Shown: one piece after another, positions 8,660 to 18,253 of the stretch | Layout of the letters: each line of letters starts with the position of its first letter | Numbering within the stretch: the stretch's first letter is position 1 | Source of the DNA: an uncultured Finegoldia sp. | Lineage (GTDB): Bacteria; Bacillota; Clostridia; Tissierellales; Peptoniphilaceae | Direction: 5' to 3' | Assembly: GCF_947252345.1 (NCBI RefSeq) | Contig: NZ_CAMXVC010000012.1 | Coordinates: 1-44,774 of the forward strand | DNA length: 44,774 nucleotides | Notes under the pieces: generated by a model | The model's input: only the letters and a program-made list of their open reading frames with translations | Databases searched by the model: none | What the model was told of the DNA's origin: nothing | Made by a program: the position numbers and the translations under genes

Positions 8660-10024
8660 ATGTTACAAAGAAATTTAAAAACAATAACAGAACTTACTAA
8701 CACGATAATAAATGAAAAATATCACGATATAATCGTCAAGGGCATCTCTACTGATACAAGAACAATTCAAAAAGACAATATGTTTATTGCGCTCAAAGGC
8801 GACACTTTTGATGGCAATAACTACATAGACCTTGCATTTGAAAAAGGTGCTTCTTGTTGTGTAGTCAACAGAGATTACAGAAACATTAACGATTATCCAG
8901 TAATCGAAGTCGATGACACAAAAGAATTTATGATGGATTTGGCAAGAGGCTACATCAATAGCCTCGATGTAAAAGTCATCGGCATAACAGGTTCGAACGG
9001 TAAGACGACTACAAAAGATATTATGAGTTCACTGTTAAAGCAAAAATACAAAGTCGTTAAAACACAAAAAAACTACAACAATGAGATTGGATTGTCAAAG
9101 ACGATTTTCGACATAGACGACGACACGGAAGTTTGCGTATTGGAAATGGGAACTGAAAATTTCGGAGAGATAAGTCAGCTTACCAAAATCGCCCATCCAG
9201 ACATCGCTATGATTACAAACATCGGCGACAGCCATTTGTTAAATTTGAAAACAAGAGAAAACATCGCAAGGGCAAAATTCGAAATCCTTGAAGGTTTAAA
9301 AGAAGATGGCGTGTTTATATTGAACAACGACGACGCCGTTCTCAGAGAAGTAAAAACAGAGTACAAATTGCCCGAAAAAACAATAAGCTTCGGAGTAAAA
9401 CCAGACAGCGATTACAGAATGGAAATGATAAAAGCTGACGAAACAGGCTCGACATTTTCTGTAAACAATCACGTGTTCAATATCGAATTGCTCGGCAAAC
9501 ATCAAATGTATAACGCAACAATGTCGATAATTGTCGCTGAACTTTTGGGATTGGATTATTCCGACATCGCAAAAGGACTTAAAAATATAGAACTTACTGG
9601 AATGAGAAACGAGCTTATTTTGCTGGACAGATTCCACATTTTAAATGACAGTTACAAATCAAATCCTCAATCATTGACAAGCTGTCTCGAAACTGCCTAC
9701 GGTCTTCACGGTTACACGAGAAAAATCGCCGTGCTCGGAGATATGCTAGAACTTGGAGATAACGAAGTAACTCTTCACAAAAACATCGGAAAATCTATCA
9801 ATCCAGAAAAAATAGATTACATCCTCGCAACCGGAATCCTCGCAGAAAACATAATCAAAGGAGCTCGTGCCAATTTTGCAGAGGACAAGTTGTTTTATTT
9901 CAAAACGAAGCAAGAATTGTTGGACAAATTAAAAGAATTAATTGTCGACAACACGTTGATTTTGGTAAAAGCATCTCATGCAATGCAATTTGACAAATTA
10001 GTCGATAAAATTCGAGAACTATAA
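8660..10024 (+). CDS. murF: UDP-MurNAc-tripeptide--D-alanyl-D-alanine ligase
   Basis: The 454-residue Mur ligase adds D-Ala-D-Ala to UDP-MurNAc-tripeptide, completing the cytoplasmic peptidoglycan precursor. The N-terminal domain includes a GISTDTRTIQ segment typical of MurE/MurF. The ATP loop GITGSNGKTTT is at residues 108-118, followed by EMGTENFGEI, ITNIGDSHL and NDSYKSNPQSL (usually NDAYNANP), and the C-terminal domain begins near VLGDMLELG. It directly follows ddl (two-base gap) and ends at a strong terminator. Function is secure. Confidence 0.95.
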   Translation: MLQRNLKTITELTNTIINEKYHDIIVKGISTDTRTIQKDNMFIALKGDTFDGNNYIDLAFEKGASCCVVNRDYRNINDYPVIEVDDTKEFMMDLARGYINSLDVKVIGITGSNGKTTTKDIMSSLLKQKYKVVKTQKNYNNEIGLSKTIFDIDDDTEVCVLEMGTENFGEISQLTKIAHPDIAMITNIGDSHLLNLKTRENIARAKFEILEGLKEDGVFILNNDDAVLREVKTEYKLPEKTISFGVKPDSDYRMEMIKADETGSTFSVNNHVFNIELLGKHQMYNATMSIIVAELLGLDYSDIAKGLKNIELTGMRNELILLDRFHILNDSYKSNPQSLTSCLETAYGLHGYTRKIAVLGDMLELGDNEVTLHKNIGKSINPEKIDYILATGILAENIIKGARANFAEDKLFYFKTKQELLDKLKELIVDNTLILVKASHAMQFDKLVDKIREL

Positions 10025-10035
10025 TTTCAAAATCA

Positions 10036-10076
10036 AAAATGTGAACTAAGAATACAAACTTAGTTCACATTTTTTT
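10036..10076 (+). terminator. Terminator between murF and the symporter gene
   Basis: A 15-base perfect stem (10036-10050 with 10059-10073), eight-base loop, then a T run to 10076. On the other strand the arm is also followed by several T, so it can serve both converging units. Confidence 0.92.
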
Positions 10077-10090
10077 GTGATTTTTTAATT

Positions 10091-11350
10091 TTACGAGTTA
10101 AATTTTTCTTTGTCGAAATATTCTTCGCCAGCTCCTTTTGCGACGATGACTGTGCACACTGCATCTCCTGTTATGTTGATTGCAGTTCGTATCATATCCA
10201 ATATTCTGTCTATTCCCATTATCATTGCGATTGCAGAAATAGGAAGTCCAACAGAATTGAATACCATTGACAAAGTTATAAGACCAACGGAAGGAATACC
10301 CGCTGTGCCCACCGATGCCAAAGTAGCCGCTGCGATTACTGTCAGAAAATCTTGCGGTGTCAAATGTATTCCGTAAGCATTTGCCGCAAACACAACCGCA
10401 ACTCCCTGCATAATAGCAGTACCGTCCATATTTATTGTAGCTCCAAGTGGAATTGTGAATGAAGAAATTTTCCTACTAACTCCAATCTCTTCCAATTTGT
10501 TTATGTTCATTGGCACTGTTGCATTTGAAGATGATGTGGAGAATGCGAATCCCAAAACCGGGAAGAATTTTTTCAAGAATTTGAATGGATTTACTTTTGC
10601 AAAAATCGTCAATAAAACCATATACACTAATAAAAGTTGCAATCCCAATCCCGCTATAACTGTTAGCATATATTTTAGCATCGACAAAATCGCTGAGAAT
10701 CCAAGGCTCGAAAAAGTCTTTGCTATTAGTGCGAACACTCCAATTGGCGCAAATTTCATTACAATCATTGTCATATCCATCATGATGTCGTTGAACTCTT
10801 CGCAAATATTTGCCACATTGTGTGCTTTTTCTCCTAAGTTCGCCAAAATTATTCCGATGAGAAGTGCGAAGAAAATTATTTGGAGCATATTTCCCTCAGA
10901 CATCGCTTGAATTGGATTTGTCGGAATCAAATTGAGAAGTGTTTGCTTAAACGACACTGATTTTGCCACTTGTGTGTTGGCTTCTGCAACTTTGCTGAGG
11001 TCAATTCCAACACCCGGTTTGATAAATGATGCCAACAATAGTGCAAGTGTTATCGCCAACGCCGTCGTTATCAAGTAAAACACGAGTGTTTTGACGCCGA
11101 TTTTTCCTAATTTTTTTGTGTCTCCCATACTCATAGCACCAGTTACCAATGAGAAGAACACAAGAGGTACTACAAGCATTTGCATCAATCTAATAAATCC
11201 TTGTCCCAATACATCAAATACTCCGTTGACTATTATTGTGTCTTTTATATAAGATGAAGGAATGAATAGATTGAAAATTATTCCCACAAACAATCCCAAA
11301 AATAATCCGATGAAAATTTGAGTTGTCAGTCCTAATTTTTTCTTTTTCAT
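10091..11350 (-). CDS. Dicarboxylate/amino acid:cation symporter (DAACS family)
   Basis: A 419-residue membrane protein of the GltP/DctA/SstT superfamily, which couples uptake of glutamate, aspartate, dicarboxylates or serine to Na+ or H+. Hydrophobic segments span the protein with re-entrant loop signatures: a serine-rich STSSSNAT, the cation/substrate motif NMDGTA, and a C-terminal DRILDMIRTAINITGDA. The exact substrate cannot be told from the sequence. It starts at ATG after AAAGGA, 19 bases after the RmlD-like gene, and is the last gene of the xth-rmlD-symporter run. Co-transcription with a DNA repair enzyme looks fortuitous. Confidence 0.88.
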   Translation of the reverse strand: MKKKKLGLTTQIFIGLFLGLFVGIIFNLFIPSSYIKDTIIVNGVFDVLGQGFIRLMQMLVVPLVFFSLVTGAMSMGDTKKLGKIGVKTLVFYLITTALAITLALLLASFIKPGVGIDLSKVAEANTQVAKSVSFKQTLLNLIPTNPIQAMSEGNMLQIIFFALLIGIILANLGEKAHNVANICEEFNDIMMDMTMIVMKFAPIGVFALIAKTFSSLGFSAILSMLKYMLTVIAGLGLQLLLVYMVLLTIFAKVNPFKFLKKFFPVLGFAFSTSSSNATVPMNINKLEEIGVSRKISSFTIPLGATINMDGTAIMQGVAVVFAANAYGIHLTPQDFLTVIAAATLASVGTAGIPSVGLITLSMVFNSVGLPISAIAMIMGIDRILDMIRTAINITGDAVCTVIVAKGAGEEYFDKEKFNS

Positions 11351-11369
11351 ACTAATCCTTTCTTTGTTG

Positions 11370-12215
11370 TTATAAATTGTTTTTTTCGATGTATTTTCTC
11401 AAAGAAGTTTGCCAATCTGTGAATTTGTAGATATTAGAAGTGTTCAACAAAAAGTTTTCGAGCGCGGTAAAATCCGGTCTGTATCCCGAAATTCTGAGGT
11501 TTTCATCTTCAATTACTTGTGCATCAATTCCTTTGATTTTTAAAATTTCTTCTGCAAATTCTTTTCTGCTGGCAACGCCTTCGCAACTCGCATGGTAAAT
11601 TCCATAGTCGTAAGTATTCATCAATTTCACGATAAATTCCGCCAATTGATACGCACTTGTAGGAGATGAATACTGAGCTCTCGGAACGTAAACTTTTCCA
11701 TTTTTTTGTGCTTCGGTGATTATATCTTCAACTCTGTGGTTTACAGGAGAAAACAACCAGCTTGTTCTCAAAATAAAATGTTTGACACTAAATTCTCTTA
11801 CGTAATTTTCGCCCATCAATTTGCTCTTTCCATACATCGTCGTAGGATGAGGAGTATCGTATTCTCTGTAAGCGCTTCTCGATTGTCCACTAAAAACATC
11901 ATCTGCGGACATATGAATTATTTTCGCATCCACTGTATTTGCTGCCACTGCCATATTTCTAGCTCCCAAAGCGTTTACTCTGAAAGCTTCGTCAGGATTT
12001 TCTTGGCACAAAACAGGGTCTGTAAGTGCTGAACAATTTATAATTATATTCGGTCTGTTTCGTCTTGCAAAAATTGAAGTTTCGTCAGAATTTACAATGT
12101 CAACAATGTCCTTGTCAGTTGCAAGAACCTCGTCTTCAAACGGATCGAGATATCTCTGCAACACTTTCCCAGTTTTTCCGTTCGCTCCACTTATCCAAAT
12201 TCTATTTCTACTCAT
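11370..12215 (-). CDS. RmlD-like NAD(P)-dependent sugar-nucleotide reductase
   Basis: A 281-residue short-chain dehydrogenase of the extended type, closest in pattern to dTDP-4-dehydrorhamnose reductase (RmlD). The Rossmann glycine motif is GANGKTG (residues 10-16). The segment HMSADDVFSG matches the RmlD 'STDYVF.G' region, and the catalytic pair is Tyr128/Lys132 in YGKSK. It is slightly shorter than usual. No rmlA, rmlB or rmlC lies nearby, so rhamnose synthesis is not shown by this window; other RmlD-fold proteins reduce other substrates. It sits 9 bases after xth with a GGAGAGG ribosome site. Confidence 0.78.
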   Translation of the reverse strand: MSRNRIWISGANGKTGKVLQRYLDPFEDEVLATDKDIVDIVNSDETSIFARRNRPNIIINCSALTDPVLCQENPDEAFRVNALGARNMAVAANTVDAKIIHMSADDVFSGQSRSAYREYDTPHPTTMYGKSKLMGENYVREFSVKHFILRTSWLFSPVNHRVEDIITEAQKNGKVYVPRAQYSSPTSAYQLAEFIVKLMNTYDYGIYHASCEGVASRKEFAEEILKIKGIDAQVIEDENLRISGYRPDFTALENFLLNTSNIYKFTDWQTSLRKYIEKNNL

Positions 12216-12224
12216 AACCTCTCC

Positions 12225-12986
12225 TTAAAAATTTATTTCCAATTCAACCGGACAATGGTCTGAGCCGAAAATGTCCTGATGAATTTTCGCATCCACTAGA
12301 TTATCCTTCAAATCATCACTGACAATAAAATAATCAATTCTCCATCCTGCGTTTCTCTCTCTCGCCTTTGCGAAGTACGACCAATATGAATACTCGTCCT
12401 TTTTGTCTGGATAAAAATATCTGAACGTGTCGATGTATCCATCATTTAACAAAATCGACATTTTGTTTCTCTCTTCGTCAGTAAATCCAGCCGAGCGTCT
12501 GTTTGACTGTGGATTTTTCAAATCAATTTCATTGTGAGCCACATTCAAATCCCCGCAAACAATAACAGGCTTTCTATCTCTTAAAATGTTCAAATAATTG
12601 TGAAATTCATCTTCCCACACCATTCTGTAATCCAATCTTTCTAGTTTTTGCTTGGAATTTGGAGTGTAGACATTTACCAAGAAAAAATCCTCGTACTCAC
12701 AAGTTATCACACGTCCTTCGTTGTCGTGTTCCTCAATTCCTATTCCAAAACTCACACCAATCGGTTCAACTTTTGAATACACCAAAGTTCCAGAATATCC
12801 TGCCTTGTTTGCAGAATAAGAATATCTGTGATAACCTTCGATGTTCATTTCATCGGTCATTTGATTTTCTTTCATTTTGATTTCTTGTAAACAGAAAATA
12901 TCTGCATTCAATCTGTCGAACGCTTCCTTAAATCCCTTTTTCCAAACGGCTCTGTATCCGTTAACATTCCACGATATTAATTTCAT
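12225..12986 (-). CDS. xth: Exodeoxyribonuclease III (AP endonuclease)
   Basis: A 253-residue exonuclease III/ExoA enzyme that cuts DNA at abasic sites and removes 3' blocks in base excision repair. Catalytic motifs are complete: ISWNVNGYRA with Asn7, LQEIK with Glu35, the GDLNVAHNEID loop, RIDYF, and GSDHCPVELE with Asp243/His244 near the C-terminus. Length is standard. It starts with ATG after AGAGGTG and has an extended -10 promoter 26 bases upstream. It is first of a three-gene minus-strand unit and is divergent from the M16 peptidase gene. Confidence 0.94.
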   Translation of the reverse strand: MKLISWNVNGYRAVWKKGFKEAFDRLNADIFCLQEIKMKENQMTDEMNIEGYHRYSYSANKAGYSGTLVYSKVEPIGVSFGIGIEEHDNEGRVITCEYEDFFLVNVYTPNSKQKLERLDYRMVWEDEFHNYLNILRDRKPVIVCGDLNVAHNEIDLKNPQSNRRSAGFTDEERNKMSILLNDGYIDTFRYFYPDKKDEYSYWSYFAKARERNAGWRIDYFIVSDDLKDNLVDAKIHQDIFGSDHCPVELEINF

Positions 12987-13011
12987 TTATTTCACCTCTC
13001 ACTTGATATTC

Positions 13012-13020
13012 ATTATACCA
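13012..13020 (-). promoter_or_regulatory. Extended -10 promoter of the xth unit
   Basis: The minus strand reads TGGTATAAT here, a consensus -10 with an upstream TGn extension, at a suitable distance from the xth start. No good -35 is seen, as expected for an extended -10 promoter. Confidence 0.6.
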
Positions 13021-13128
13021 TATACAATATTTTCACTGGTTTTTTTAATCAATCGAATAATTATTTATACCCAAATCGACAGAAAATTATTTTTCAAACT
13101 GGAATTTATATTACTTGGCATTGTCACT

Positions 13129-13156
13129 TTATCAAGTTTTCACTATTTGATATAAT
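13129..13156 (+). promoter_or_regulatory. Probable promoter of the M16 peptidase gene
   Basis: TATAAT at 13151-13156 is a consensus -10 and TTATCA at 13129-13134 a fair -35, with 16 bases between them. An AAAGGAG ribosome site follows and the gene starts at 13184. Confidence 0.55.
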
Positions 13157-13183
13157 ATATTAAAAAAATAAAAGGAGATTTTT

Positions 13184-16084
13184 ATGCAAAACTATAAAAA
13201 TTTTAAATTAATAGATACAAGAGAATTGTCCGACATCAATTCAACGGCATATCTTTTCGAACACGAAAAGACAAAGGCGAAAATATTGAAGCTTTCAAAC
13301 GACGATGAAAACAAAGTTTTTTCAATCGCTTTTAAGACCATTCCACAAGATAGTACAGGCGTCGCTCACATAATGGAGCACTCTGTATTAAATGGCTCTA
13401 AGAAATACACAACTCGTGAGCCATTTATGGATTTAGTGAAATCATCTCTTCAAACATTTTTGAATGCGATGACTTATCCTGACAAGACTTGCTATCCTGT
13501 CGCTAGTCGTAACGCGAAGGATTTCAAAAACTTGGTCGATGTTTACTTGGACGCTGTGTTCAATCCTATTGTTTACAAAAAGAAAAATATTTTCTACCAA
13601 GAAGGATGGCACTACGAAATCAAAAAAGTTGACGACGATATCAAATACAACGGCGTTGTTTACAACGAGATGAAGGGCGCTTACAGTTCAATTTACACGA
13701 TTATTTTTGACGAGTTGTTCAAGTATTTGTACCCAGATACGACTTACTCGTATTCTTCAGGCGGAAATCCGTACAATATCCCAGATTTGACTTATGAAAA
13801 ATTCTTGGAGTTTCACGACAAATACTACCATCCATCAAATTCATTCATTTATTTCTACGGAAATGGAAATATCGAGGAAGAATTGGACCATTTGTCAGAA
13901 TATTTGGATGAATATGACTACAAGAAAATCGACTCAGACATAGCTTACCAAAAGCCATTTGAAAAAGTAAAAAAAGTTCAAGTTGAATACAATATTTCGA
14001 AAGAAGAAAATCCTGACGGAAAAGATGTGTTGGTTTATGCTGTCAATACTGGTCATGTCACAAATGTGAGAGATGTTTTCGTTTCAAGTATTTTAAATGA
14101 TGTGCTTTTCTCGAATGAATCCGCGATTATAAAGGAAAAATTGTTGGCACAAAACTTGTGCGAATCTGTCGAAAGTGTGTCTTCTTATGGGCAGGAACTC
14201 ACGATGGGAGTAATCGCCGAAAACTCTCGTGTTGACAAAACAGAGATTTTTGAGTCACTGATTAAAAGCGAATTGGAAAGCATCGTAAAAAACGGAATCG
14301 ACAAGGACGAACTCACTTCAACTCTCAACAAATTGGAATACGATTTGAAAGAAGCTGGAAGTTTTCACACAAAAGGTGTCATATATTTCTTGAAATCAGC
14401 ACTAAGTTTTATGTACACTGACAGCTACTACGACCAGTTGCAATTTTCAGAAACTCTAGCCGAATGCAGAAAATTAATCGACACTGATTTCTACGAAAAA
14501 TTTATCGAAGAAAAATTATTGAACAACAACTTCAAATTGATTTTGTCGTTGAAAGCAACTTGTGGTCTTAATTTGAAAAAAGACAACGAAATCAAGGAAA
14601 AGTTAAAAAAATACAAGGAAAGTCTGTCCGAGAAAGAATTGAACGAGCTAATAGAGTTAAACAAAAACTTGGAAAAATTCCAATCAGAAGAGGATTCCCA
14701 AGAACAAAAAGACACCATCCCAACATTAGAGCTTGAAGACATCGATTCAAAGCTTGAAGATGTGGAGATAATAGAGAAAAAAGTTGACGACTACACTTTC
14801 TTAAATCCAAATCTGTTCACATCGAACATTCACTACGCATCGTTTATGTTTGATTTGAAGAACTTTTCTCAAAAAGACTACTTCTATTTGTCGTTGTTGT
14901 CGGATTACATCGGATTGAGTGACACGAAAAACTTCGATTACAAAAAACTGTACACCGAAACATATCTAAAATCCGGTGGGATTTTTACCTCAATTCTATT
15001 GAACAATGTCAAGGATACTGGTGAATTGAACTCCAAATTCGTATTCAGCTTCAAAACGATTGAAAACACCGAAGATGATTGCATCAAAATACTAGAAGAG
15101 TATTTGTTCAATGTGAAATTCACAGACAAAAACAGATTCAAAAACATTCTTCAAAACTTAAAGCAAGATTACAAGCAAAAAATCTTGGAAGCTGGAAATC
15201 AATTTGCACTCACAAGGTCTCTTGCATCATTCTCCGAAAAAAGCGTGTTGGAAGATGAGTGCTCTGGATTTAGTTATTACGAAAAATTATGCGACGTGTT
15301 GAGCGATTTCGATGACAAAGCGGAAATGACTTTGAACAAGTTGAGAGAATACTACAAGAAAATCGTGAACAGAAAAAATATGATTGTAACAGTAATCAAC
15401 GAAAAGGATGCTGCAATTAAATTCTTCGACAAATTGCAAAAGTCTGTGATTGTGAATATTAAAAAGGACGATAAATTTTCCAAAAGAACTCCTTCAAAAT
15501 TCTTCAAGTTAAAAGAAGCGTACAAGACATCTTCGAATGTCAACTACGTTGTAAAATCTGCTGATTTGAAAAAATACGGATTCAAGTACGATTCAAAAAT
15601 AACGGTGCTTACTAATATTTTGAACACTACTTTCTTGTACAACGAAATAAGGGCAAAAGGAGGGGCGTACGGAGTTGGAATGAGTGTAAGTTTGAGTGGT
15701 ATTGTATATGTCTACTCTTACAGAGACCCTAACATCAAACACACAATTGATATTTACGATGAAACTTACAAATTCATTGAAAATATGAACTTCGATGAAA
15801 AAGAAATGAAACAATTCATCATCGGAACTGTGAACCAATTCAATCCGCCGATGACAACACTCACTAAGGGAACCCGTGCTATAAATATGTATTTGACGAA
15901 GCAAACAATACAAGACTACGAAGAATACCTCGACAATATGCTTCACACAACAGTTGATGAACTAAAAGAATTTTCTGGTTTGATAAAAAAGGCAATGAAA
16001 GAAAATCACTTAGTCGTTGTTGGTAACGACAGCAAAATCGAAGAAGACTCCAAACTTTTCGACAAGGTAATCAATGTGGAATAA
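13184..16084 (+). CDS. M16C zinc metallopeptidase (presequence-protease-like)
   Basis: A 966-residue single-chain pitrilysin-clan protease resembling the mitochondrial presequence protease PreP and its bacterial relatives. It degrades short peptides inside a closed chamber. The inverted zinc motif HIMEH is at 62-66 (His62, His66, catalytic Glu65) and the distal ligand Glu162 is in NEMKG. A charged helical hinge around residues 480-530 separates the two halves. The C-terminal half carries RAKGGAYGVG, the substrate-binding Arg/Tyr region of the family. There is no signal peptide, so it probably acts in the cytoplasm recycling peptides. It is monocistronic between its own promoter and a terminator. 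Enzyme class is firm. Confidence 0.92.
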   Translation: MQNYKNFKLIDTRELSDINSTAYLFEHEKTKAKILKLSNDDENKVFSIAFKTIPQDSTGVAHIMEHSVLNGSKKYTTREPFMDLVKSSLQTFLNAMTYPDKTCYPVASRNAKDFKNLVDVYLDAVFNPIVYKKKNIFYQEGWHYEIKKVDDDIKYNGVVYNEMKGAYSSIYTIIFDELFKYLYPDTTYSYSSGGNPYNIPDLTYEKFLEFHDKYYHPSNSFIYFYGNGNIEEELDHLSEYLDEYDYKKIDSDIAYQKPFEKVKKVQVEYNISKEENPDGKDVLVYAVNTGHVTNVRDVFVSSILNDVLFSNESAIIKEKLLAQNLCESVESVSSYGQELTMGVIAENSRVDKTEIFESLIKSELESIVKNGIDKDELTSTLNKLEYDLKEAGSFHTKGVIYFLKSALSFMYTDSYYDQLQFSETLAECRKLIDTDFYEKFIEEKLLNNNFKLILSLKATCGLNLKKDNEIKEKLKKYKESLSEKELNELIELNKNLEKFQSEEDSQEQKDTIPTLELEDIDSKLEDVEIIEKKVDDYTFLNPNLFTSNIHYASFMFDLKNFSQKDYFYLSLLSDYIGLSDTKNFDYKKLYTETYLKSGGIFTSILLNNVKDTGELNSKFVFSFKTIENTEDDCIKILEEYLFNVKFTDKNRFKNILQNLKQDYKQKILEAGNQFALTRSLASFSEKSVLEDECSGFSYYEKLCDVLSDFDDKAEMTLNKLREYYKKIVNRKNMIVTVINEKDAAIKFFDKLQKSVIVNIKKDDKFSKRTPSKFFKLKEAYKTSSNVNYVVKSADLKKYGFKYDSKITVLTNILNTTFLYNEIRAKGGAYGVGMSVSLSGIVYVYSYRDPNIKHTIDIYDETYKFIENMNFDEKEMKQFIIGTVNQFNPPMTTLTKGTRAINMYLTKQTIQDYEEYLDNMLHTTVDELKEFSGLIKKAMKENHLVVVGNDSKIEEDSKLFDKVINVE

Positions 16085-16088
16085 AAAT

Positions 16089-16112
16089 AAGGGCTGATCA
16101 ACAGCCCTTTTT
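16089..16112 (+). terminator. Terminator of the M16 peptidase gene
   Basis: Eight-base arms AAGGGCTG and CAGCCCTT around a five-base loop, followed by TTTTT. It lies four bases after the peptidase stop codon. Confidence 0.88.
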
Positions 16113-16115
16113 AAA

Positions 16116-16422
16116 TTATAATTTTTCAAGTTTTACAGCTAATTTTTTCTTGATGGATTCCAATAAATTGTAGTCGTCTTTGTATCCACCTACGAGTTTT
16201 CGAGTTTCACTGTCGTATTTCAAATCCTCAACATTTCCAGTTAGTTCTTTTACCAAACCGACAACAAAATCCCTTCCCAATTTCGACTCGCAATATCTCA
16301 AAAACGAATAGTCTTTGTTTCCATACATCAATTGTTTCAAGCGCAAACTAATTTCCGGCATTCCCGATTTTCCCGGATACACAAAAAACATATCGCCGCA
16401 AGCCCATCGGTCTTGTCTGTAG
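16116..16422 (-). pseudogene. C-terminal fragment of a DUF4091 protein
   Basis: Reading on the minus strand towards 16116, about 100 residues match the end of DUF4091 proteins, which are often found with glycoside-processing and sugar-uptake genes: CGDMFFVYPGKSG, then SLRLKQLMYGNKDYSFL, followed by a charged helical tail ending KLEKL. The catalytic or substrate-binding N-terminal part is absent. The frame stays open beyond 16422 only because it runs antisense through the neighbouring ABC ATPase fragment, where the residues no longer resemble the family. The gene has therefore lost its 5' part and start at the junction near 16.42 kb. Identification rests on the VYPG and DYxxL pattern. Confidence 0.72.
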
Positions 16423-17085
16423 CGAAAATCGTCGCTCTCAGGTGGAGAAAAACAAAGGGTAGCGCTCGGAAGATGTATCGTCAGACACCCACACACATTT
16501 TTGATGGACGAACCATTGAGCAATTTGGACTTCAAATTGAGATTGAAGATGAGAACAGAAATAACAAATCTACAAAACAAATTGCACAAAACATTTATAT
16601 ATGTAACACACGACCAAGCAGAAGCTTTGACAATGGGCGACAAAATCGTCGTGATGAAAAAAGGAGAAATCCTACAAGTTGGCGACAGCGACGAAATCTA
16701 CAACAACCCAAACTGCAAATTCGTCGCAGACTTCATCGGCTCTGCCCCAACAAACTTCATAAAAGTAGACGGGGATTTGAATCTTGACGACAATACTTAC
16801 AAATTCACCTACAAAAAACCGTTCTATATGTCATTTAGACCGGAAAAACCTACTGACAACCAAAAAAACGGATTCAAATTTGAGCTTACAATAAATTCCA
16901 TCGAAAACTTAGGCTCCGAGAAATACCTCTACGGAACACTTCAAGGAAATTCAATCGTAATAAAAGATTTCGAAAACAAAAATTACAACGTGTCTGAAAC
17001 GTACACATTCTACGTTGACGAATCCGACATCTTGTATTTCGATATGGAAACCGAAAAACGTATCGAAAACAGTTTTGTGAAATAA
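16423..17085 (+). pseudogene. C-terminal fragment of a MalK/MsmX-type sugar ABC ATPase
   Basis: In one frame the residues run RKSSLSGGEKQRVALGR, then MDEPLSNLDFKLR, VTHDQAEALTMGD and FIGSAPTNFI: the ABC signature, Walker B, switch His and start of the TOBE region of carbohydrate-importer ATPases such as MalK, UgpC and MsmX. The Walker A loop and everything before the signature are missing; in this frame a TAG stop lies at 16420-16422, just upstream. A TTG at 16501 could nominally start translation but would give an inactive fragment of 194 residues. The 3' end is intact. It lies head to head with a DUF4091 fragment, each cut from its 5' side. Confidence 0.85.
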
Positions 17086-17126
17086 TTTTTGAATTTATCT
17101 CGCAACACTTTATCCAGAAAAACAAA

Positions 17127-17158
17127 AAAATCGAGTAACGAAAATGTTACTCGATTTT
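17127..17158. terminator. Bidirectional terminator
   Basis: Thirteen-base perfect arms (17127-17139 with 17146-17158) and a six-base loop. T runs follow on both strands. It ends the ABC fragment on the plus strand and the PilC-like gene on the minus strand. Confidence 0.9.
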
Positions 17159-17161
17159 TAT

Positions 17162-18253
17162 TTAATTGAATGAATTTATCACGTCAAACATAGGAATTGT
17201 GATTGATATTACTATGATGCCTACTATCAGTGCCATAAATATTATCAGCATTGGTTCTAGTATGCTTATGAATGATTTTATTGCGTATTCTACTTCGCCG
17301 TCATAAAATTCTGACAATTTTTCAAATATGTCTCCCAATTCTCCGGTATTTTCTGCGACTTTTAGCATTGAGTTGAAGACTTGAGGTGTTATTTTTCTTT
17401 TGTTGAATGATTCTTCTAATGTGAACTCTCCCGATTCTATTTCGGTGAATATTTCGGATAGTTCTTGTCTGTAGTATTTGTTTTTCATCGATTTTTGGAT
17501 TATTACTAGTCCGTCTAGTATTGTCATCGAATTTTTGTGTGCGATACTGAGGCTTCGTGCGATTTCTGATGAGATTACTATTTGAATTTGTTTTCCAAAA
17601 ATATGGTTTGTCACTTTAAATTTATCGACAAAATATCCGAACTTCGTTTTGCGATATGCTGTAACTGATACTACTGCGGCTGCGATTATTAACAGTAGTA
17701 TGAATGCTCCTTTTTCGTTGATTATTGTGGACACTTTAATCAAGATTCTCGTAGATAATGGGAGTATCATATCCGAGCTTTCGAATAAGTCTATGAATGT
17801 TGGTATTACATTTTTTAGCATAAATATCAGCATCACGATTCCCGTTATTGACAGTATTATCGGATAAATCATTGCGTTTTGTATTTTTTTGTTGATGTCG
17901 TATGTTCTTTCGTAGTATTTGCTCAAATCGTAGATTACTTTGTCGAGCTTTCCGCTTTCTTCTCCAAGTTTGAGCATTGATGTGAAAAACGCGTCGAAAT
18001 TTTTGTCGTTTGAGAAACTTTCTGTCACGCTCATTCCACTGTTCAAATTGTCGTAGACTTTGTTTAGTGATGGTTTTAATTGTTTGAACTCTTTTTGTTC
18101 TTTGAGTAGTTTCACTATTTCGATGATTGGGATTTTGGCGTTCAAAAGTATCGAAAACTGTCTCAAAAATAAAAATAGTTTCTTTTTCGAGATTTTGAAG
18201 TTGATTTCTTTTTTCAATATGCTGTCATCTTTTATGAAATTTTCAATCTTCAT
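17162..18253 (-). CDS. PilC/GspF/ComGB-type inner-membrane platform protein
   Basis: A 363-residue type II secretion F-domain protein, the membrane platform on which pilins or pseudopilins are assembled. Two repeated F domains are visible: the first around 30-150 (LRQFSILLNAKIPIIE, FFTSMLKLGEESGKLD), the second around 230-350 (SEIARSLSIAHKNSM, FNSMLKVAENTGELGD). Three hydrophobic helices follow or lie between them. Its start overlaps the end of the ATPase gene by 11 bases, so the two are co-translated. A terminator follows four bases after the stop, so no pilin gene is downstream. Family is clear; whether it works in DNA uptake or another pilus is not. Confidence 0.87.
   Translation of the reverse strand: MKIENFIKDDSILKKEINFKISKKKLFLFLRQFSILLNAKIPIIEIVKLLKEQKEFKQLKPSLNKVYDNLNSGMSVTESFSNDKNFDAFFTSMLKLGEESGKLDKVIYDLSKYYERTYDINKKIQNAMIYPIILSITGIVMLIFMLKNVIPTFIDLFESSDMILPLSTRILIKVSTIINEKGAFILLLIIAAAVVSVTAYRKTKFGYFVDKFKVTNHIFGKQIQIVISSEIARSLSIAHKNSMTILDGLVIIQKSMKNKYYRQELSEIFTEIESGEFTLEESFNKRKITPQVFNSMLKVAENTGELGDIFEKLSEFYDGEVEYAIKSFISILEPMLIIFMALIVGIIVISITIPMFDVINSFN

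Noticed and set aside
11370..12215. Reading the RmlD-like gene as proof of a dTDP-rhamnose pathway
   Set aside because: No other rml gene is in the window and RmlD-fold enzymes act on several substrates.
16423..16643. Extension of the DUF4091 frame over the ABC ATPase fragment
   Set aside because: Residues here do not resemble DUF4091 proteins; this part is antisense to the ATPase signature and Walker B region, so the frame is open by chance.
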